From: Saprolegnia diclina VS20
Lineage: Eukaryota > Oomycota > Saprolegniomycetes > Saprolegniales > Saprolegniaceae
Length of the DNA: 64,000 bases
Assembly (NCBI RefSeq): GCF_000281045.1
Contig: NW_008246083.1
Location: 227,219 to 291,218, forward strand
Reading direction: 5' to 3'
Part shown: positions 23,633 through 34,214 of the stretch, piece by piece
How positions within the stretch are numbered: the stretch's first letter is position 1
How the letters are laid out: each line of letters opens with the position of its first letter
The notes under the pieces: generated by a model
Told to the model about the DNA's origin: nothing
The model's input: only the letters and a program-made list of their open reading frames with translations
Databases searched by the model: none
Translations under genes and position numbers: made by a program

Positions 23633-25507
23633 TCACACCATCGTCGTCACGGGCTTGTTGCTTGTGTCTTGGAGCTCGGGCACATGCAGCGCGCTGCGCA
23701 AGAAGAGGATGACGTCGACGAGATGCGTCGGCAGCTGGAGCTTGCGCGCGCGGAGCGACGGCGAGAGCACGTCTTGCACCGGCAGACAGAACGGGGTGAC
23801 GCTCAGGTACGATTTTGCCAGCGTCGCCATGTCGCCAAAGACGTGCACGTTGACCTTCCACCACGCGAGCGGGTCGACGAGGTCGGTCGGTGACGCCGCT
23901 GTCAACGACGTTGCTGCGTCCAAGTACGTCTGCACCGTCGCTTGGAGTGGCAGCGCCGAGCTGTCTTCGAACGGGTACATGTCGCTCCACGCCATCATGA
24001 GGCTGTCCTTGCCGCGCTTCGGCAAGCACGGCGTCGACGCCTCGACGTCATTGGCCTCGGCCGATGGTTTTTCCATCGACGCGCTCAGCGTCACAAAGGC
24101 TGCGTGCTTCTCGTTCGGACTCAAGAACGGCAGTGTCTTGAAGCGTGGATCGAGCGCACAAATGACGTGGCAGATCGACGGCGCGTGTTTCAACAGGGCC
24201 ATGACGCCGGTCGCGAGAGCTTTTTGGATCGGCGACTTAAAGCTGCGGAGACGCTTGGCGATGCCATGCAGCATTGCAAACACGAGCGACGCCAAAGGCT
24301 CGAGCACAGTGGACTCGAGGAGGCAGTTTTGCAGCAGCGACTGGATCGGCACGAGTACCTCGGCCATGTCCTTGAGCGTCGCCCAGTCTTCGGCCGCGAT
24401 CTCGTCCTTCCAGACACGTTCGGCTGCGACGACCTGCGAGACCATGTCGCACGTTGACCACCACGAGGATGTCGGCGTGTCGAGCGGCGTGTTGTGGCAC
24501 GGGCTCCGCAAGAGGGCCTCGCGGCACCGGTGGAGCACGTCGGCGGCGACGTCAAAGATCGACCGCACGAGGTCCTCGAGCTGGTGCAGTAGACACGGTA
24601 CAAAGACGATGTTGGGAAACGACGCCTGCAGCGCGCTCAGCGGGCAGTCGCGGCCGAGGGTGACGGCTACGAGGTGCGACTCGAGGCCATATGTCTCAAG
24701 CAGCGCCCGGAACCACAGCTCAAACGGCCGGTCGCCGCCGACGAGCGAGATATCGAGGGCGCACTGCCGGCGCTCGAACGCATCGGTCACCCAGTGCGCG
24801 GTCGCCACGTAGACGCAAAACGACGGCGAGCCAAGCTCCCAAGTGTCGATCGAGAGCGACAGCTTGGGCCGCGATGCGACGAGGTAGGTGTGGAGCGCAC
24901 TCCGTAGTGAGAGCGCAGCCTCCCGCAGCATCGCAAGGAGCGCCGGGCCTTGCAGCGACTGGAACGACCCGGTGGTCTTGGACTTGAGCAAATTGAGGAG
25001 GTCCGCGTCCATCTCGAGCGGTGCGTACTGCGCGACCGCGTAATGGATCCACTGCTGCGTTTGCGCCATCGACTGCTTCGTCGGACGCAGAGGTAGCTTG
25101 GTCTCGTCGGCGGCTTTTGCGCTCTCGCCGACGTCGGGCGACGCGGTCGGTGGGACGATTGCCAGTGGCAGCCGTAGCACGTTGCTGCTATGCTCGCTTG
25201 GCTCGTAGTCCTCGGCGCACTTGCCCGGCGCGTAGATGCCATGCTTCCGGCGCAGATGGCGGTTCATCGTCGATGTGCCACCCGAGTAGGCAAAGCGCGT
25301 CGAGCCTTCGGGGATGCAGTGGAGACATACGATGGACTTTCTGTCCTCAGACTTGCGAAAGTGCTCCCAGATGAAGCTCGCATTAATGAGCCGCTTGCGC
25401 TTGCGATCGATGCCGACGTCCACGAGCATGGCCGTCGCGTCGCCCGAGAGCTCGTCGTCGTCGCGGAGGCGCTTGGCGGGCGCGTCAGGCGGGGGTGTGA
25501 CCGGCAT
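23633..25507 (-). CDS. BED-type zinc-finger, hAT-transposase-derived protein
   Basis: An uninterrupted frame of about 624 residues. The N-terminal BED finger reads SFIWEHFRK, then CLHCIPEG and MNRHLRRKHG, keeping the Cys2/His2 spacing. A hAT-like core follows (SLSIDTWELG, a Trp-rich STSSWWS-like region). A C-terminal dimerisation-like segment includes DPLAWWKVNVHVFGDMATLA. The usual C-terminal consensus with its Phe-Ser is replaced by CLPVQDVLSPS, and the second catalytic Asp region is not typical. No terminal inverted repeats are visible around it. An intact frame with an eroded core suggests a domesticated gene; a recently immobilised element is the alternative. An in-frame ATG at 25579 exists, but a CCAAT box lies between it and 25507, so I prefer the shorter form. 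Confidence 0.7.
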   Translation of the reverse strand: MPVTPPPDAPAKRLRDDDELSGDATAMLVDVGIDRKRKRLINASFIWEHFRKSEDRKSIVCLHCIPEGSTRFAYSGGTSTMNRHLRRKHGIYAPGKCAEDYEPSEHSSNVLRLPLAIVPPTASPDVGESAKAADETKLPLRPTKQSMAQTQQWIHYAVAQYAPLEMDADLLNLLKSKTTGSFQSLQGPALLAMLREAALSLRSALHTYLVASRPKLSLSIDTWELGSPSFCVYVATAHWVTDAFERRQCALDISLVGGDRPFELWFRALLETYGLESHLVAVTLGRDCPLSALQASFPNIVFVPCLLHQLEDLVRSIFDVAADVLHRCREALLRSPCHNTPLDTPTSSWWSTCDMVSQVVAAERVWKDEIAAEDWATLKDMAEVLVPIQSLLQNCLLESTVLEPLASLVFAMLHGIAKRLRSFKSPIQKALATGVMALLKHAPSICHVICALDPRFKTLPFLSPNEKHAAFVTLSASMEKPSAEANDVEASTPCLPKRGKDSLMMAWSDMYPFEDSSALPLQATVQTYLDAATSLTAASPTDLVDPLAWWKVNVHVFGDMATLAKSYLSVTPFCLPVQDVLSPSLRARKLQLPTHLVDVILFLRSALHVPELQDTSNKPVTTMV

Positions 25508-26383
25508 CTCGCACTGAACCGGCTTCGTGACTGAACCGTTGGTTGACGTTGCACTCCGATTGGCTATAAACATAGACATTTTGCCGCCTCTGATTGGGCA
25601 AATGTTTCGAAGGCGACGCTCATTGGCGGAAAAGCGTCAAGGACCACGCGCATCACTCTGCGTGTGGCAGCAATTATCGAGTGATCGCTGTGGGTCTAGG
25701 TCGTTCGAATGTGGTCTTGTCGTTGTCGACACAAAGGACTTGAATCGGCGTCCGTCACCGGGAAGGTCTGGACGCTCGCGGCGATGCGTTGGCGCTACGG
25801 CGAGCGTGCATCGGCCTCCAGTGAACGACTCTGACGTTAGTAGTGAGCAGTGTGAGGGCAACTGGCAAGGTGTGACCTCTCGTGTCCCGTACTCACCGCC
25901 ATCGGATTTGCCCACCTACCCCATTTGTGCAGAGGTTGCCTTGGCTACGCCGGGCTTCAACAAGGACTTCAATATTCAGTTTTTGCTTTCGAGAACCAGA
26001 ACTGGAAGAGACACTTGGTGATAGCTGCTCGCCGACAGCACATTTCTCGGCCGACTTGGGCACTACCGTGCCTGCGATCCCGCTAGCTTCTCCAGCAACT
26101 GATCGACTTGATGTCCGCAACTCATCGATTCGCTTGTCGCCGGTAGCCTATCTTGGTCAAGCGACGACGACACTTCGGCTCATGCGGTTCCGGCGCTTGG
26201 GCGCTGCCTACAGCAGCTCGCTCGGGGTCAACATCTCTGGTCTTTGTGGTCGCGATGGTTCAAGATACGAAGCTAGCCAATCAGAAGGTGCCACCACAAA
26301 CCAAACCCCTGCATCGTGATTGGCCCAATGGAGCATCCGGATGCAGGTGGGCTGCGGCCCAGACTGGAAATTGACGTCCTGAC
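25508..26383. promoter_or_regulatory. Divergent promoter region between the hAT-derived gene and COPB2-B
   Basis: No supported gene. GATTGGCT at 25558-25565 and GATTGGG at 25592-25598 lie upstream of the hAT-derived gene (CCAAT on its strand). GCCAATCAG at 26276-26284 and GATTGGCC at 26318-26325 form an inverted pair upstream of COPB2 copy B. Confidence 0.45.
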
Positions 26384-28964
26384 ATGGTAGCCGACGCTGC
26401 CGCATGGGAGGTGCTCATCTCGCTGCATGTAGCCGCTGCGCCTTGAGATCGCCAAGGGCCTCAAGACGCGGTCGATCCGCGTCAAGAGCGTCGCCTTCCA
26501 CCCGACCGAGCCGTGGGTGCTAAGTGGCCTCTACGATGGCACGGCCACGATCTGGAACTACGAGACCGAGGAGCTCGTCAAGTCGTTTGAAGTGAGCGCG
26601 CTCCCCGTGCGCAGCGTACAGTTCGTCGCGCGCAAGCAGTGGATCGTCGCGTCGGGCGACGACATGCACCTCACCGTCTTCAACTACAACACGATGGACA
26701 AGGTCGTGAGCGTCGAAGCGCATCACGACTTTGTCCGGTATCTCGAGGTGCACCCGGTCTTGCCGATTGTCCTCACGTGCGCCGACGACATGACGGTCAA
26801 GATGTGGGACTGGGACAAGAACTGGCTGTGCACGCGCGTCTTTGAGGGCCATGGCAGCTACGTCATGATGGCCAAGTTCAACCCGAAGGATACCAACACG
26901 TTTGCGACCGCCGGCTTTGACGGCACGGTCCGCGTCTGGGGCCTCGCAACGAGCACGCCCCACTTTACGCTCGAGGGCCATGCAAAGGGCGTCAACTGCG
27001 TCGACTACTACCCGGGCGGCGACAAGCCGTACCTCATTTCTGGCTCGGACGACAAGACCGTCAAGGTCTGGGACTACCAGACCAAGACGATCGTGCACAC
27101 GCTTGACGGCCACACACACAACCTCTCGGACGTGCTCTACCACCCGCGCCTCCCGCTCATCATCTCGGCCTGCGAAGACGGCGCTGTGCGCATGTGGCAC
27201 AGCACGACGTACCGCGCCGAGACGACGCTCAACTATGGCATGGAGCGCGCGTGGTGCTTGGCGGGCCTCGAGGGCTCCAACAAGATGGCGATTGGCTACG
27301 ACGAAGGCAGCGTCGTCCTGCGCTTGGGCCACGACACGCCGATCGTGAGCATGGACGCGACCGGCAAGGTCATTTGGGCCAACAACAACGAGATTCAGAC
27401 CGCGAGTCTCAAGGGCGTCGTGGCCGAATTGAGTCTCAAGGACGGCGAGCGCGTGCCGTTGCCAGGCCGCGACCTCGGGTCCTGCGACGTCTTTCCGCAA
27501 AAGCTCAAGCACAACGCGAACGGCCGGTTTGTGGTCATTTGCGGCGACGGCGAGTACATCATCTACACGTCGCAGCAGCTGCGCAACAAGAGCTTTGGGT
27601 CGGCGCTCGACTTTGCGTGGTCGCCGACGGGCACGGGCGACTACGTCACGCGCGAGTCGTCTTCCAAGCTCACGCTCTTCAAGAACTTTGCCGAGGCCAA
27701 GACCATCAAGCCCGCCCAGTGCTCGGCCGAAGGGCTCTTTGGCGGCGCGCTCGTCGGCGTCCGTGGGCCCGACTGCATTGCATTCTACGACTGGGACGAC
27801 CTCCGCTTTGTGCGCAAGATCGATGCGTCCGTCAAGAACGTCTACTGGTCGGACGCCGGCGACCTTCTCGTGCTGGCAAGCGACGCCAGCTTTTACGTGC
27901 TGCGCTACCACCGCGACGCAGTGGCGGCGAATCTGCATGCGGCGGGGCCGGACGGCGTCGAGGGGTCGTTTGAGCTGCTGCACGAGATGAGCGAAAAGGT
28001 CGGGTCGGGCACGTGGATCGGCGACTGCTTCTTGTATGTGAACGCGACCGGCCGCCTCAACTACTACGTCGGCGGCGAGATCATGACCGTGTCGCACCTC
28101 CCGAGCAAGATGTACCTGCTCGGGTACCTTCCGCGCGAGAACGTCGTCTTCCTCATGGACAAGGCCAAGCACGTGACGAGCTTCACGCTCAACGTCGTCT
28201 TGCTCGAGTACCAGACTGCGGTCGTCCGGCGCGACTTTGACGCAGCCAACGCGATCCTGCCGCGCCTTCCGTCCGACCAAATGGACGCGGTCGCGCGCTT
28301 CCTCGAGTCGCAGGGTTTCAAGGAAGAGGCCTTGCAGCTGAGCACGGACCCGGACCAGCGCTTTGACCTCGCCGTCCAGCTCGCCAAGCTCGACGTGGCC
28401 AAGGCCATCATGATGGAGCGCACGGCCAACGATGTGCACGTGTCGGCCACCGACATGCAGCACAAGTGGAAGCAGCTTGGCGACCTCGCGCTCAACGACG
28501 CCAACTACGAGCTCGCCGAAGAGTGCGCAATCAAGGCCGACGACCTGAGTCTGCTGCTCTTGCTGTACACGTCCAAGGGCGACCTAAGTGGGCTCACGCG
28601 GCTCGCAGCGCTCGCGACCGAGAAGCACCGGCACAACGTGGCGTTCATCGCGCTCCTTCTGCTCGGCCGACTCCGCGAGTGCACGGCGCTGCTCGTCGAG
28701 ACCAAGCGGCTGCCGGAAGCTGCATTCTTTGCGCGGTCGTACCAACCCGACCAGGTGGGCGACGTGCTGGGTGCGTGGCGCGACGACCTTGCGCTCGTGA
28801 GCACGCGCGCGGCCAAGGCGCTGGCGGACCCGGCCAAGCACGAAGAGTTGTTTGAGAACTGGGCGGCGTCCCTTGCGGCCGCAGAGGCGGCGCCCAAGAC
28901 GATGCACTCGGCTGGAGAGTACGCATCGCAGTTTTCTATCCTTGATGAAGGTGCCTTCGCTTAG
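26384..28964 (+). CDS. COPB2: Coatomer subunit beta-prime (COPB2), copy B
   Basis: Exons 26384-26386 (ATG only) and 26433-28964 give 844 residues. As in copy A, a 46-bp intron directly follows the start codon and exon 2 opens PLRLEIAKGLKTRS. WD40 repeats occupy the first 300 residues, then the second propeller and alpha-solenoid. Copy B ends at SILDEGAFA and lacks the alternating-Ala and acidic tail of copy A; I found no donor site that would extend it. Residues of about 1-185 differ from copy A at many positions (GLYDGTATIWNYETEEL against [17 protein letters not shown]). The next 630 residues are almost the same. Both copies look functional. Different roles for the two forms are possible, but this is inference. 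Confidence 0.88.
26988..28870 (+). repeat. Near-identical tract shared with COPB2 copy A (inverted)
   Basis: The partner of 19228-21110. The tract begins at [19 protein letters not shown] and ends at ENWAAS. Its sharp left boundary inside the coding region points to sequence exchange and not uniform divergence. Confidence 0.85.
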
Positions 28965-30388
28965 ATAACTGTGCTCTATTCGACTCGATACACAAAATTT
29001 TGCGTGCCTTTTGATTATCTGTCGTAAGAGACTGCCACGTCATGATGACGTCATCACGCTCGGAGATCATGTTGTGCATGGTACAATCAATGCCTATGCT
29101 GGTTGGTATGAAAGGATGAGACAGAGTACATTCACCAAGCGATCGATCAACGAGCAACACGTCGGCTGCTAGCTACGACTTGGTCGCGAGCAAAGCGCAG
29201 TGGCAACGCGAACAGTCGACGGTGCGACGAAGTTTCTCTAGAGTTGCGTCTGTATGACGACAAGCCGGGGCTTGGACAAGCACCGCGAATGGCCATTGTG
29301 TCGAGACGTCGTGGTTTGTGACGTCCATATCCGACGTAGCGGAACGTCGTCGCGCCTTCTTCGAACGCGCGTCTCCCCAAAAACGCTGCTCACGTCCTTG
29401 GTCCGAGTGTGACGATCACTTGGCCGCTGACGCGCCAATGCGAGGCTAAGCAGGAGGCAGCCGACGAGACCGGTGCGTGTTTCGTACCAAGTCAGTAGTA
29501 CTGGTACGTCGAGGTCTCGTGCGGAGTCACAGAACATCACTGGTTCACATACAGCGGGATCATCGTAACGTTAGGCTTTGATGCTTCATTGTCTATCGGG
29601 TCTGAAACACTGTCTCAGGGCAACGGGTTCCCGCAAGTACCACGAGCACCCCGTCGCTTGGTGAGCGAGCGACTAGAAGATGGCTCGAGGTCTCTGCGGA
29701 CGCAACACAGGTATACCTCAACGTCAACACAACACACGTTCCGACAGAGCTTGGACTGTGAGCAACCCTTGGCCGTGGGCAGATCAAGAGCCATCGATCA
29801 ATTCCCACAGCCGCCGACCACATTCACCTTGCGTGGCGCTTTGAATCGCGCGAGTAGAACCTGAAAACACACTGTATGAAGCCTACCAGTACCTTGGTAC
29901 AGTCGACAGGCACCGGGCGTATCCGCCACAGCGTAGCGCACGTTCTATGAACTCCTTGTCGACGGTCAAGTGATTGTCAGATCGATACGAACGCTCCACG
30001 TCGTGAAGCGCACGGTCGGATAGCTCTTGCCGCATCCGCCTTGGAGTGGTTGCTCCAAGGGACACTGCGAAGGATGCCATGATACTCGGGCAGGTTCGCC
30101 CTTGACCAAGGCAAGGTGGCGACGGACTGTCGCCGGCTTGAGATCGACGACGAGTGCATGGGCGCGCTGCTACGCCGTCATATGCACGCTGCCATAGCCG
30201 CTTCTGGACCGATCCGCGGCTGCTGGGCACCTTGCGTTGTGTGGACAAGCGCGAGGCGGCGCGATCTTGGCCTTTCCCGCGCGCAGCTTCGCGCGTTTCT
30301 ACTTCACTGCGCCCTGATTGGCTGTTTTTACGCCGCGGCCATGCACCAGTTGGGAACTCGCACGAACACCACCATCACCACCATCTTC
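28965..30388. other. Intergenic region upstream of COQ4
   Basis: About 1.4 kb without a recognisable gene. Short open frames on both strands lack domains. CTGATTGGCT at 30314-30323 is a single CCAAT-type box about 70 bp before the COQ4 start codon. Confidence 0.45.
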
Positions 30389-31265
30389 ATGGCAGCAGCG
30401 CGTCGCAGTCTGTGGCGGGTCGCGGCCCGATCGGCCTCGAGCTTGGCGCCGTCGGCCGCCGGGCTGCCCACGCGCCACGTCCTCCACGCCCACCATGTGC
30501 CCACGACGCCGACGCAGAAGCTGCTGGTGGCAGCTACGGCGGCCGTCTCGGTCTTTGCCAACCCGGAGCGCGGCGACATGCTCGCGGCCCTCGGCGACGC
30601 CACGGGCGAAGTCGCCTTGCGCCAGATGCACCTCAAGATGTGCTCGGACCCCGTGGGCATGGAGATCCTCGCGCAGAAGCCGCGGATCCGGTCGGCGGTC
30701 ACGGACATCGACGCGCTCCGGTCGCTGCCCACCGACACCTTTGGCTACGCCTACACGCAGTTTATGGACGCCCATGGGTACGTAGTACGTCATTGCCTCC
30801 TCCTCCTACGCAGCCTCATGCGTGTGCAGCTTTGAAGCCGACGGCCGCGCGCACGTCCGCTTTGTCGACGACCCGGAGCTAGCGTACGTCTTGCAGCGGT
30901 ACCGGGAGCTCCACGACTTCTGGCACGTTCTCTTTGGCCTGCCGCCGACCGTCTTTAGCGAAATCGCGCTCAAGTACGTGGAGTTGGTCCAGACGGGCCT
31001 GCCCGTGTGCGCCTTGAGCGGCTTTGTTGGGCCGCTTCGCCTCTCGTGTGGTACGACCATTGCCTCCATAAGCTGCCGCTGACCATGCGACGTAGGCGAG
31101 CGCAAGGAGCTTCTCGGCACGTTTGTGCCGTGGGCCTACCGCGCCGGCCGCGAAGCACCGTGCCTCCTCAATGTCTACTACGAGCGCGAGTACGAAACCA
31201 AGCTCGAGGACCTCCGCCGGCGCCTCAACATCCGCGTCGCGCCCACCCGGCGCCACGCCAACTAG
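30389..31265 (+). CDS. COQ4: Ubiquinone biosynthesis protein COQ4, mitochondrial
   Basis: Exons 30389-30777, 30830-31050 and 31096-31265 give 259 residues. The N terminus ([19 protein letters not shown]) looks like a mitochondrial presequence. The COQ4 core includes [18 protein letters not shown] and the metal-binding signature [20 protein letters not shown], in which His-Asp-x-x-His and a downstream Glu bind zinc. [20 protein letters not shown] follows. COQ4 is needed for coenzyme Q assembly on the matrix side of the inner membrane. Both introns restore conserved sequence (AHGFEADGR, RLSCGERKEL). An upstream in-frame ATG near 30341 is possible. The gene is convergent with the next one, with 55 bp between stops. 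Confidence 0.92.
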
Positions 31266-31320
31266 AAGATGTACACTGTTTTCCACTAGTATCTACGATG
31301 CGTCGACGAGTTTGTGACGA

Positions 31321-32073
31321 TTATGCATACACAATGTCGTACAGAATCGCGCGCTTGGCGTCGTCTAGAGCGCAGTCGTCCGGGAGGTTGGCGCGGTCGA
31401 GCGTCGTCGTCGTCGTGAAGCGAAACCCGTGGGATGTCAGCGCGGCCTGGAGGACGTCGTGGGAGACGTCGGCGCGCGGAATGTGGCAGAGCACAAAGCG
31501 TCCGTGCGGCGCGAGCCACGTGCGGACTGTCGAGAGCAAGAGCGGGACGAGCTCGCCCTTGTAGAGCACGTCGCCGGCGATGAGCACGTCAAAGCGATGG
31601 TCGCCAAAGCGCTCGGCGAACGCCGCGTTGGAAGCCGCGTCGCCCCACCACAGCGACGCCGTGTGCAAGTTGGTCGCGTCCGGTGCGTTCGACTGCACGT
31701 TCCACGCCAGCACGTCGTTGACGACCTCGAGGTCGCCGTCGGTGGCGACGAGGTCGGACGCGCCTGCCAGCCGCGAAACGAGGCTCGCAAGGCCTGTGCC
31801 GGCGCCGAGCTCGAGCACGCGTTTGGCAGCAACAATGTCGGCGTGGGCGTGGAGGTACTCGGCAAGGAGGTACGACCCGGGCCAAATGCGCTGCCCCGAG
31901 ATCTCGGACGACGTGGCCTTCATCTCGGAGAGCATCGAGAAGGACGCGGCGAGCGAGAGCTCCTCCATCTGACGGATGCGGAAGCGCAGGTCGCGCCCAA
32001 TGCGGATTGTCGAGAGGCCATACTCGACGCAGTCACGCCAGCCTTCGTCTTCCGAGTCGCTGCCACCTTGCAT
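31321..32073 (-). CDS. Methyltransferase_16-family protein methyltransferase
   Basis: A single exon of 250 residues. SAM motif I is VLELGAGTGLASLVSRLAG, the acidic residue after strand 2 is in LVATDGD, a WWGD motif follows, and FDVLIAGDVLYKGELVPLLL precedes a strand ending LCHIPR. The layout matches METTL21/METTL23-like enzymes, which methylate protein side chains. An N-terminal acidic stretch (GGSDSEDEGW) precedes the helical GQRIWPGSYLLAEYL segment typical of the family. I start at MQGGSDSEDEG because upstream in-frame sequence seems to be promoter. The substrate is unknown. Confidence 0.78.
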   Translation of the reverse strand: MQGGSDSEDEGWRDCVEYGLSTIRIGRDLRFRIRQMEELSLAASFSMLSEMKATSSEISGQRIWPGSYLLAEYLHAHADIVAAKRVLELGAGTGLASLVSRLAGASDLVATDGDLEVVNDVLAWNVQSNAPDATNLHTASLWWGDAASNAAFAERFGDHRFDVLIAGDVLYKGELVPLLLSTVRTWLAPHGRFVLCHIPRADVSHDVLQAALTSHGFRFTTTTTLDRANLPDDCALDDAKRAILYDIVYA

Positions 32074-33676
32074 CGTTGTCCAACCGCGCGGCCGAGAAAT
32101 ATAAGACCATGCTGGTATGAATTGGCGCCGCGTGGTAGGAATTAGCAACCTAATTCGTACTTTGTCCCACTTGGAAAATCCCACAGCGTCAAATTCAAAT
32201 ATTCAGGTGCACCGCAAGATCAACACATCGAGCGCGTGGGAGAGGACCTCCAGACGCTTTGGTGTATTCGCTCCATGAGTGAAGGACCTCTGTGATGATT
32301 CGGGTGGTATTTCCGTTCCTTGAGACGCATCGGAAATTTCTGAAACCAGTGCGGGCCAAAATTTGCATTGGACAAATTTTGAATCAAGCAGCTCGGACCA
32401 CAGACCGTCCACTTGATGGGAAGCCAAGAAGCTCCCTCGTTTCGGGGTATTTCTTCTTCACAATTTGCACTGGGTGTCCTGTGACGATGCGGCGCGCCGT
32501 CGCTTCATTGGCGACGACCGCGCCACCAAATGGGACAAAGGTCGTTTTACACCCAATGCGTTCTGATTGCGTGTGGACCGAAAGATTGGGCAACTGGCAC
32601 TGCAATGTAGCTAAATGCACGCCCCTTTAGCCCACCGCCGAGGTTGCAAGGCGCTGCCTTCTAGATCCGCTTTGGGCACCGACGTTGGCAAGCATCTCAC
32701 CACCGCGCTGAGCTGCGTCGCAAGAGGAGGATGCGAGGATCTCTTCCGTCTCGCCCTGAGGCTAAACGTCAAGTTGCGTGCATCTCGGCCCCTTGCGAGC
32801 AACTTCAAGTTGAAAATTTAGCTGGCATTCTTCTTTTCGACGCGAGTGGGGCGCTGTTTATGCACACGCGGTATATACCAGCGACGCGGGCAAGCGCCGT
32901 AGGAACGAAGCGGGCTGTCACTAGACGATGGGGCAACGACGTTGCGTAACAGCACCAGCGAGGCTTGGTCCTGGCCCCGTGGGGCAGCTGGAATGAAATT
33001 TTCGGTGCACGCGGCGTCGAGACACCGAGTCGATGGATCGTGAGTGGCTTGCGTGCACCCGAGCCGCCGCAACGCGATCGCGCTGCCAGAAGTAACAGCG
33101 TACTTCAAGGAATCACACGGACACTATCGCCCTCGGCAAGCCCCGCACCGCCACCATCGCCGGTGTATCCAAATCATCCATACTAAGTATTGCAACCCGC
33201 CGGTACGAGCTCGCAGTATATTGGATGTTGGGATAAATTCCGAGCGTAGCGACGTGCACAGTACTCACTGCACTGCACGCTCGATCAACCACCGCGTCAT
33301 ACCTCCTCTCGACAGCTTCAATCTGCCGTCGCCGTACCGGTGGTGGGCGACCCAATATTCCGTCAGGCAGACTAGGCGTGCATTACATCTCTCTTGTCGC
33401 GCGAGATATGTTTTAAATATCGATGGCATTTTAATATTTTAATATGAATATATGCCTGCAAGAACAGCCATCTTGTATGCACATCCTCGCATGCCAATAT
33501 CGTATTAAAAGAGGAGGAAATATTGGTCGTATATATTCGTAGATTAAAATATTCCTATGCGAATATAATAGCGATCCCACGTGTCCGCCTCTCTGGAAGC
33601 CGCTTGAAAATTTCGAGCGAAATTGCGACCGTTTGCGAGTTGGCACTTTGGAATTGCGAGCCGAAGAGACGGACGG
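32074..33676. other. Intergenic region with an AT-rich patch
   Basis: About 1.6 kb without a supported gene. From roughly 33405 to 33560 the sequence is strongly AT-rich (repeated TTTAATAT, ATATTCG and AATATT), unlike the rest of the window. Short frames elsewhere show no domain. Confidence 0.5.
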
Positions 33677-34126
33677 ATGGCCATGCTGCAGGTAGTCGCA
33701 CCGCCACGCTCGGGCGAGAAGCGCCGGCGAGAGGCCGCGCTGCCACCAACGGTCAAGCGCACGCGGTTCCTCTCGGACTTTGATGTCGAAGAGATGCTTT
33801 GCACGGTGCTCACGATCGCCGAAGACCTGAGCCTGCTCCTGAACCTGACCAAGGACATTTGCCTCGACACGCACTGTCGCCAGTGCAACCCAGTCGAATT
33901 CAACACGCTCTGCGAGAAGCTCCGGCTCATTGAGCATTCGCTCAGCAGCAGCAACGAGCGCCCGTCCGTGCTTGCGGTCCAAGCCATGTGCAAAGACCTC
34001 TACGACGTACTCAAGTACATTCTCGAGAAGCACTACGTCGACTTTGCGCAGCTCGGCATGGACCACCTCGTCCTCGCCGTGCGCCACCAGTTTGTTCAGT
34101 TTATGCTCGAGTCGTCGCTCAACTAG
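33677..34126 (+). CDS. Small helical protein of unknown function
   Basis: A single exon of 149 residues. Codon use matches the neighbouring genes. The first 30 residues are basic (GEKRRREAALPPTVKRTRF), resembling a nuclear localisation region. The remainder is predicted by eye to be helical and rich in Leu and Cys (LSLLLNLTKDICLDTHCRQC, LYDVLKYILEKHYVDFAQLG). I do not recognise a family. I choose the ATG at 33677 because it opens the GC-rich part of the frame; an upstream in-frame start would add residues from AT-rich sequence. It is convergent with the formin gene, with 88 bp between stops. Confidence 0.55.
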   Translation: MAMLQVVAPPRSGEKRRREAALPPTVKRTRFLSDFDVEEMLCTVLTIAEDLSLLLNLTKDICLDTHCRQCNPVEFNTLCEKLRLIEHSLSSSNERPSVLAVQAMCKDLYDVLKYILEKHYVDFAQLGMDHLVLAVRHQFVQFMLESSLN

Positions 34127-34214
34127 CCCAATAGCTACACCACCCTATCATTATTACCACGTGTATGTATTATATATCCGTCAAGTCTCCTGTACGCAGT
34201 ATTGATCCACACCG

